NCBI GenBank assembly: GCA_902779165.1
Contig: CACZAN010000035.1
Span: 1 to 56,236, forward strand
Length of the DNA: 56,236 nt
Direction of reading: 5' to 3'
Source: an uncultured Bacteroidales bacterium
GTDB lineage: Bacteria > Bacteroidota > Bacteroidia > Bacteroidales > Bacteroidaceae
Shown here: in pieces, positions 52,292 through 56,236 of the stretch
Layout of the letters: each line of letters opens with the position of its first letter
Numbering within the stretch: the first letter of the stretch is position 1
The notes under the pieces: generated by a model
The model's database searches: none
What the model was told of the DNA's origin: nothing
What the model saw: the letters and a program-made list of their open reading frames with translations, nothing else
Translations under genes and position numbers: made by a program

Positions 52292-53416
52292 TTAGTCATT
52301 CAGCATCATGGGCATCAGCAACATCAGGATATCCTCTCCTTCCTTCTGTTCGGCGGGAGTGATGATGCCGGCACGGCCCGGGTCGGCGAGCTGGAAGATG
52401 ACCTCCGAGCTCTCGAGGTTGCCGAGAATGTCGAGCAGTAGTGTGCCCTTGAAGCCGATGTTCATATTCGGAGAGTCGTACTCGCAGGCGATGCGCTCCT
52501 CGGCAGAGGTGGCATAGCTGACATCCTGACCGCTGACAGTAAGCTTGCTGGCGCTGAAGGCCATCTTCACCAGTGCGCTGCTTTGGTCGCAGAACACCAG
52601 CACGCGCTTGAGGGCAGAGATGAGTACTGTGCGGTCGATACGTGCGAGGTAGGGATTGTTCTGTGGAATGACACTGTTGTAGTTCGGATAGCGGCCGTCG
52701 ATGAGTCGGCAGGTGAGGGTGAAGTCCGGAGCTTCTAACTTTGTCTGCTTGTCGTTGAAGGTCAGCTTCACGGTGCCTTCGCCCTTGTTCAACAGGGATT
52801 TCAAGATCGTGGCCGGCTTCTTGGGGAGGATGAATCCCACCTGATTCTCGCTGCTGACGGAGAAGTCCTTCTTGCGCACGAGCTTGCGGCCGTCGGTGCC
52901 CACAAAGACGAGGTTCTCGGGCGTAAAATCGAAATAGATACCTGTCATCACAGGGCGAATCTCATCGTCGGCCGTAGCGAACAGGCTCTGGTTGATACCC
53001 GTGAGAAGCACGTTCTGCTGAATCTCGAAGGTGTGGGACTCGCCGTCGATGGAGTGGGGGGCAGGGTATTCGTCTGCACGCTCGCCCATAATCTGGAACG
53101 AACCGTTCTGGTATTCGCCCTTGATTTCCATTGTATCGAGGTTCACGTTCAGCGTGATGGGCTGGTCGGAGATTTCCTTCAGGGAATCCTGTATGGTCTT
53201 TGCCTTGATGCAGAAGCGCGCGTCCTCACTACTTTGAATGAGTTCCACATTGGTGACCAAGGTCGTTTCGCTATCTGAGGCGGTGATGGTCATGTTCTTG
53301 TCTGCAATCTCGAAAAGATAGCAGTCCAGAATAGGGAACGAATTCTTGCTGTTGAGCACGCGGTTGATGGCGGTGAGGCGGCCGAAGAGAGCCGCACTGG
53401 AGACTTTGAGTTTCAT
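52292..53416 (-). CDS. dnaN: DNA polymerase III beta sliding clamp
   Basis: The ring clamp that tethers replicative polymerase to DNA. Starting at MKLKVSSAALFGRLTAINRV (53416) gives 374 residues, normal size; three homologous domains are visible (NSKNSFPILDCYLFEIADKN at the first; FATADDEIRPVMTGIYFDFT in the second; PYLARIDRTVLISALKRVLV in the third) and the C-terminus is LMLLMPMMLND. It is the first gene of the long minus-strand cluster, with a good promoter 60-95 bp upstream. dnaA is not in the window, so proximity to the origin cannot be inferred. Confidence 0.97.
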   Translation of the reverse strand: MKLKVSSAALFGRLTAINRVLNSKNSFPILDCYLFEIADKNMTITASDSETTLVTNVELIQSSEDARFCIKAKTIQDSLKEISDQPITLNVNLDTMEIKGEYQNGSFQIMGERADEYPAPHSIDGESHTFEIQQNVLLTGINQSLFATADDEIRPVMTGIYFDFTPENLVFVGTDGRKLVRKKDFSVSSENQVGFILPKKPATILKSLLNKGEGTVKLTFNDKQTKLEAPDFTLTCRLIDGRYPNYNSVIPQNNPYLARIDRTVLISALKRVLVFCDQSSALVKMAFSASKLTVSGQDVSYATSAEERIACEYDSPNMNIGFKGTLLLDILGNLESSEVIFQLADPGRAGIITPAEQKEGEDILMLLMPMMLND

Positions 53417-53478
53417 GTAGTATATTTTTTTGTTGCTTTTACGGGCGTTTTTTATGCACTTTGGTCTCAAAAACCGAG

Positions 53479-53510
53479 CAAAGATAGTGTTTTTCACGCT
53501 TGCGTACAAA
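53479..53510 (-). promoter_or_regulatory. Bacteroidota promoter of dnaN
   Basis: On the minus strand, TTTG (53510-53507), 20 bp, TATCTTTG (53486-53479). It drives the minus-strand cluster and lies 40 bp from the divergent promoter of the DUF3127 gene. Confidence 0.75.
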
Positions 53511-53550
53511 AATTTTTCCCTTAAAATTAGCAAAAGCGATAAGAAAGTCC

Positions 53551-53558
53551 TATATTTG
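53551..53558 (+). promoter_or_regulatory. Bacteroidota -7 element of the DUF3127 gene
   Basis: TATATTTG matches TAnnTTTG, 52 bp before the start codon at 53610. The -33 region is not a good match. Confidence 0.6.
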
Positions 53559-53609
53559 CATCGTTTTTCACGTCAAACGTCATTATTAACCACTCAAAAT
53601 AATATAAAA

Positions 53610-54053
53610 ATGGATATTTCAGGAAAGATTATCGCAGTACTTCCCGAGCGCGGAGGAGTCTCTCAGCGTACGGGAACCGAATGGAAGGTTGCCACATATG
53701 TCCTCGAGACTATGGAACAATATCCAAAGAAGTGTTGCTTCGAGGTTTTCGGTACCGACAAAATTCAGCAGATGAACATTCAAGTCGGACAAATGCTGAC
53801 CGTGAGTGTGGACATCGACGCTCACGAGTATCAGGGCCGCTGGTATAATCAGATTCGTGCCTGGAAGGCCGTGCCCTATGACCCCAACGCTCCTGTGGCA
53901 CCTATGGCTCCCGTCGGCAGTTTCGATGCTGGTTCCCAGCCGGCTGCTCCCTTCCCTCCGACCGATGCTCAGCCTTCGGCTCCCGCTGCCGCTCCCGCTG
54001 CTCCCGCAGCACCTGCTTTCCCCGGCGACAGTACCGATGATCTGCCTTTCTGA
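53610..54053 (+). CDS. DUF3127 protein with SSB-like acidic tail
   Basis: Starting at MDISGKIIAVLPERGGVSQR (53610), after the promoter, gives 147 residues. The first 90 fit DUF3127, a Bacteroidota family with an OB-like fold (GTEWKVATYVLETMEQYPKK, VDIDAHEYQGRWYNQIRAWK). Then comes a Pro/Ala linker and the C-terminus DSTDDLPF, very like the DDDIPF peptide of SSB proteins that recruits repair partners. It probably binds single-stranded DNA or an SSB-interacting protein. It stands divergent to dnaN. Confidence 0.82.
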   Translation: MDISGKIIAVLPERGGVSQRTGTEWKVATYVLETMEQYPKKCCFEVFGTDKIQQMNIQVGQMLTVSVDIDAHEYQGRWYNQIRAWKAVPYDPNAPVAPMAPVGSFDAGSQPAAPFPPTDAQPSAPAAAPAAPAAPAFPGDSTDDLPF

Positions 54054-54081
54054 TCCTGTTCGTCGAAGTCAGAAAACTACG

Positions 54082-54116
54082 AGCCCCGCAACATCATTCA
54101 ACGATGTTGCGGGGCT
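54082..54116 (+). terminator. Strong hairpin after the DUF3127 gene
   Basis: AGCCCCGCAACATC pairs perfectly with GATGTTGCGGGGCT around 7 bases, followed by TGCTTCTTACC with few T. It likely ends the DUF3127 transcript. Confidence 0.75.
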
Positions 54117-54222
54117 TGCTTCTTACCTATTTTATATTATCGCGCGCTCGCGATAAGTATAACGGGTGGCGTCGTGCATGGTGATGAGCTGATGTATGGA
54201 ACCAAACCACCCCACAGATATT

Positions 54223-54376
54223 CCGTCACGTCTTCTGTGAAAGGCCGTCACGTCCTCCACGATAAGCCGTCACGTCTTCTGCGAAAGGCCGTCTCGTCCT
54301 CCACGATAAGCCGTCACGTCTTCTGCGAAAGGCCGTCACGTCCTCTGCGAATGGCCGTGTCCGTCTTTACATATAT
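54223..54376. repeat. 22-bp tandem array downstream of the DUF3127 gene
   Basis: Six 22-bp units begin at 54223, 54245, 54267, 54289, 54311 and 54333, with a degenerate seventh. All start CCGTCACGTC (one CCGTCTCGTC); their second halves mostly alternate between TTCTGTGAAAGG/TTCTGCGAAAGG and CTCCACGATAAG, the sixth reading CTCTGCGAATGG. This is a two-unit, 44-bp higher-order pattern. The consensus aligns with the susC array at 38156. Confidence 0.9.
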
Positions 54377-54391
54377 ATGTCTCATCGTGTA

Positions 54392-54457
54392 TCACTTGTG
54401 AGACACGGCTGTCTCACTAATGAGACAAAGCAGTCTCACCAGTGAGACAATCCAACA
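54392..54457. repeat. 22-bp array of GTCTCAC palindromes
   Basis: Three 22-bp units begin at 54392, 54414 and 54436. Each carries TCAC-NN-GTGAGAC or TCACTAATGAGAC; the clearest palindrome is GTCTCAC-CA-GTGAGAC. The other half of each unit is variable. Confidence 0.8.
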
Positions 54458-54476
54458 GAAAGGGATAAGTTAAACA

Positions 54477-54542
54477 AACTATAGTTTCTTCGACGAGGAA
54501 CTATACTTCCTCGCACAACAAACTATAGTCCCTTGTCAGATA
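54477..54542. repeat. 22-bp array of ACTATAGT palindromes
   Basis: Three 22-bp units begin at 54477, 54499 and 54521, each starting AACTATAGT or AACTATACT, with a variable 12-13 bp remainder. Confidence 0.75.
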
Positions 54543-54572
54543 AGACCCGTAGGCATTACTTGCGACGTCTTA

Positions 54573-54712
54573 CAAAAAGTTCACTCAAAAACACTCCGAA
54601 CACTCCGATACACTCCGAATCATACGGTCGGTTTGCTATCTGAAGATGACATTTAGAGGAGCTAATTCGGAGTGTATCGGAGTGTTCGGAGTGTTTTTGC
54701 GTCAACTTTTTG
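54573..54712. repeat. Long 48-bp inverted repeat
   Basis: Left arm 54573-54620 and right arm 54665-54712 are complementary at 46 of 48 positions, around a 44-bp loop. Each arm itself contains three CACTCCGA-type words spaced 9-10 bp apart and ends in CAAAAAGTT. A transcript would fold into a long stem; no gene accounts for it. Confidence 0.85.
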
Positions 54713-54821
54713 CAACTTTACTTCCTTCTTTCTCGTCGTTATGCCCATTTTGACATCTGTTGACGTGAATCAAGGGCAAAATGATTGCTGATTTTTGACT
54801 AATCCTTATTATAAAAGAGGC

Positions 54822-54905
54822 TCACTTGACCTTCTTCTTGCTTTTCCTCATTTTACCTCCTTTCTTTTGTCGAATCTCATATCGCTGCCTTACTGGACAG
54901 CTCAT
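54822..54905 (-). other. Possible small basic peptide frame
   Basis: A 27-residue minus-strand frame (MSCPVRQRYEIRQKKGGKMR and then KSKKKVK) contains, before its internal Met, AAAGGAGGTAAAATG, a strong Shine-Dalgarno-like site that is rare in this genome. The short form from that Met is only 9 residues. It lies downstream of a possible minus-strand promoter at 55191. Evidence that it is translated is weak. Confidence 0.2.
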
Positions 54906-55190
54906 AGCTGAACATCCTTAATCTCTATTTCCACTCTTCAGCTATAACCTTCCACTGCACAGTACCTTTGCGTGTCGATGGGCATCCATCGTTCTTCATG
55001 CTTCCTATTAAAGCAGAATGAAACGCAGCCCCTCGCGTGTCCTTCTCCGTCCGATGGCCATGACGTGCCTTGGCTGAGCATTTGACTGTCGGGCATCCTC
55101 CTTATCGTATCTGTCACTGAATTGTTCTTATTCCGACGTCTTCATTTAGGCCTTTTCCGGGCGAAGCGAGTACAATTACTTTTTCCGTCG

Positions 55191-55198
55191 CAAAGTTA
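55191..55198 (-). promoter_or_regulatory. Possible orphan minus-strand promoter
   Basis: On the minus strand TAACTTTG fits the -7 consensus. It points into a gene-free stretch (55190 down to about 54720). Confidence 0.35.
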
Positions 55199-55302
55199 GT
55201 GCAAGCCGTATTCTGCAAGTACAAGACGGATGCAAGGTCTTTCAAATTAGCATTATATATATATACAATAAGGTATAGTAAACCCAAATCAAGAGATTTT
55301 TG

Positions 55303-55400
55303 TAACTTTGTGCACTGGCATTGGAATATTGAGTCTTTTTGTTTGGCGACGTAAAAGTACTCATTTCTTGCGATTTATGCAAGTTTCCAATGCTTTTTTT
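55303..55400 (+). ncRNA. Candidate small RNA with its own promoter and terminator
   Basis: TAACTTTG at 55303-55310 fits the -7 promoter element, so transcription would begin near 55316. GCATTGGAA (55318-55326) pairs exactly with TTCCAATGC (55385-55393), which is followed by a run of T. The predicted product is a closed RNA of about 80 nt with both ends paired and a U-tail. There is no reading frame of useful length. A -33 box is not evident. Confidence 0.35.
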
Positions 55401-56050
55401 GCACCTAAATATTCACTTTCGTTTTTAACTTCCGAAACTTTAAAGAATTAAGTTTTTTTGCCTGGAAAAAATGTTCTAGTCATTCTCATCAATTCATTTG
55501 CTATATTTTGAATATTGAGAATAATTCTCTAATTCTCTAATTCTTGATAGCAATATATTACCTGACAGACAACAAGTTGCCGACAAGCGGAACTTGAATC
55601 GTCTTACTTTACTCAAGCTTCGCAAGGTATGCCATAGGCATGCCTCGCAGGGGCTTTTTTCATACACTTCCATGCGCGAAAGTATTTCTAATACACTTTA
55701 TCACTTTAATTTTGTTAATCCATTGAACATCAATAAATAACCTATTTTGCTAAAGTGAATATCCGAAATTTAACGTGTAGAAAACCATATATGTTTTTCC
55801 ATATTTTGTTCCTTAACGTGAATATTTCATGCATTTTTCCTTAAAAATGATGGGTGTTTTATTAAAATGATGTGTGTTTTATCATATTTCCAATCTCTTC
55901 TCGGTATATGAGATTTGGATAGGAGATAGCTCTTAATGACATTTTCGCCCTATTTTATACACTTTAGCACCTAAAATTTCACGTTATTGCACCTAAATAT
56001 TCACTTTATCACATCAATTTCACAGTTACCTACCCCTATTTATTCACTTT
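55401..56050. repeat. AT-rich field of AATATTCACTTT-type motifs
   Basis: The motif occurs at 55408-55419, 55752-55762 (inverted, AAAGTGAATAT), 55815-55826 (inverted, AACGTGAATATT), 55996-56007 and 56040-56050. GCACCTAAATATTCACTTT is repeated exactly at 55401 and 55989. Related words (CACTTTATCAC, AACGTGT) are scattered between. No protein gene is visible from 54.1 kb to the end of the window. Confidence 0.6.
55615..55650 (+). terminator. Possible terminator in the gene-free right end
   Basis: AGGTATGCC pairs with GGCATGCCT around ATA, an outer AAGC/GCTT pair extends the stem, and TTTTTT follows. No gene precedes it. Confidence 0.45.
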
Positions 56051-56236
56051 AAATCGTCCATCTACACGTTAATAAATGACTTATTACACTGATAATAAGT
56101 GATATAGCATTTTTAAAGTGATAACGTGTATCAGATTTACTTTCGCGTATGTATTTCTCCAAGATGTCAGGCCGTCTTTCCCCTTTCGTCCTGTCATCGA
56201 CCTCCTAACCTCCATAACTTTTCCTTGACGACCCAA

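Noticed and set aside
54223-54542. CRISPR array
   Set aside because: Units are only 22 bp in total, with no 28-36 bp repeats, no unique spacers of CRISPR length and no cas genes in the window.
54822-54905. Confident small-protein gene
   Set aside because: Despite a Shine-Dalgarno-like site, 27 basic residues without known homologues are not enough; kept only as a low-confidence note.
52292-56236. Chromosome origin next to dnaN
   Set aside because: No dnaA in the window and no clear cluster of consensus DnaA boxes (TTATNCACA); the AT-rich end is only suggestive.
1-56236. tRNA or rRNA genes
   Set aside because: No cloverleaf with a TTCGANTC-like T-arm and CCA-side stem, and no rRNA sequence was recognised on either strand.

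Overview
The window is one contiguous piece of a chromosome from a member of the Bacteroidota, most probably a Bacteroidales of the Prevotellaceae type. The evidence is Bacteroidota-type promoters (TTTG-N19/20-TAnnTTTG), a SusC/SusD pair, HU-like proteins with SPOR or winged-helix additions, DUF4835, DUF3127 and DUF4923 families, and near-absence of Shine-Dalgarno sites. Coding DNA is fairly GC-rich. Intergenic DNA is AT-rich and full of short repeats.

Layout. (1) 1-5.1 kb: the tail of nqrB, then nqrC, nqrD, nqrE and nqrF of the sodium-pumping NADH:quinone oxidoreductase. NqrC is abnormal: it carries an N-terminal rubredoxin-like four-cysteine knuckle and a 125-residue C-terminal tail with 29 cysteines. 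(2) 5.1-9.3 kb: a collapsed PI-PLC-like gene, a nitrilase-family amidase, indolepyruvate oxidoreductase iorA/iorB and a secreted DUF3237-like protein. (3) 9.3-25.3 kb: a tripartite export locus. It holds a TolC-like channel, an HlyD-like adaptor, an NtrC-type response regulator with its histidine kinase, an HU-like protein, and six FtsX/MacB-type permeases (three A+B pairs) sharing one ATPase. Two sigma-54 promoters with identically placed tandem TGTCC-N6-GGACA dyads tie the tolC-hlyD and permease operons to the regulator. (4) 25.3-29.6 kb, minus strand: an HU-CCDC81/SPOR protein, an FHA protein, aspS and a small lipoprotein. (5) 29.7-38.0 kb: a lipoprotein, an AddA/AddB-type helicase-nuclease pair and a rhamnogalacturonan-acetylesterase-like enzyme. 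(6) 38.0-42.8 kb: SusC and SusD. (7) 42.8-53.4 kb, minus strand: a housekeeping cluster that runs, in transcription order, dnaN, exonuclease, coaBC, DUF4835/PorD-like, recN, a pseudoprotease with TPRs, rlmH, rluA-like, a DUF4923 lipoprotein and an esterase. (8) 53.6-54.1 kb: a DUF3127 protein with an SSB-like acidic tail, then about 2.2 kb with no recognisable protein gene but dense in repeats.

Repeats are the second theme. A 35-bp GGGAGGG palindrome, usually as a head-to-head pair, lies between genes and also inside several reading frames, always in the same translational phase (peptide PSLTGRAGG). A second palindrome (arms TTCGACGG/CCGTCGAA) adds STVSPSN to two unrelated proteins. Several intergenic regions hold arrays of short palindromes with a strict 22-bp period and locus-specific sequences. 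The far right end has a candidate small RNA and an AT-rich field of AATATTCACTTT-like motifs.

All functional assignments come from reading motifs and family resemblance. No database search was run.
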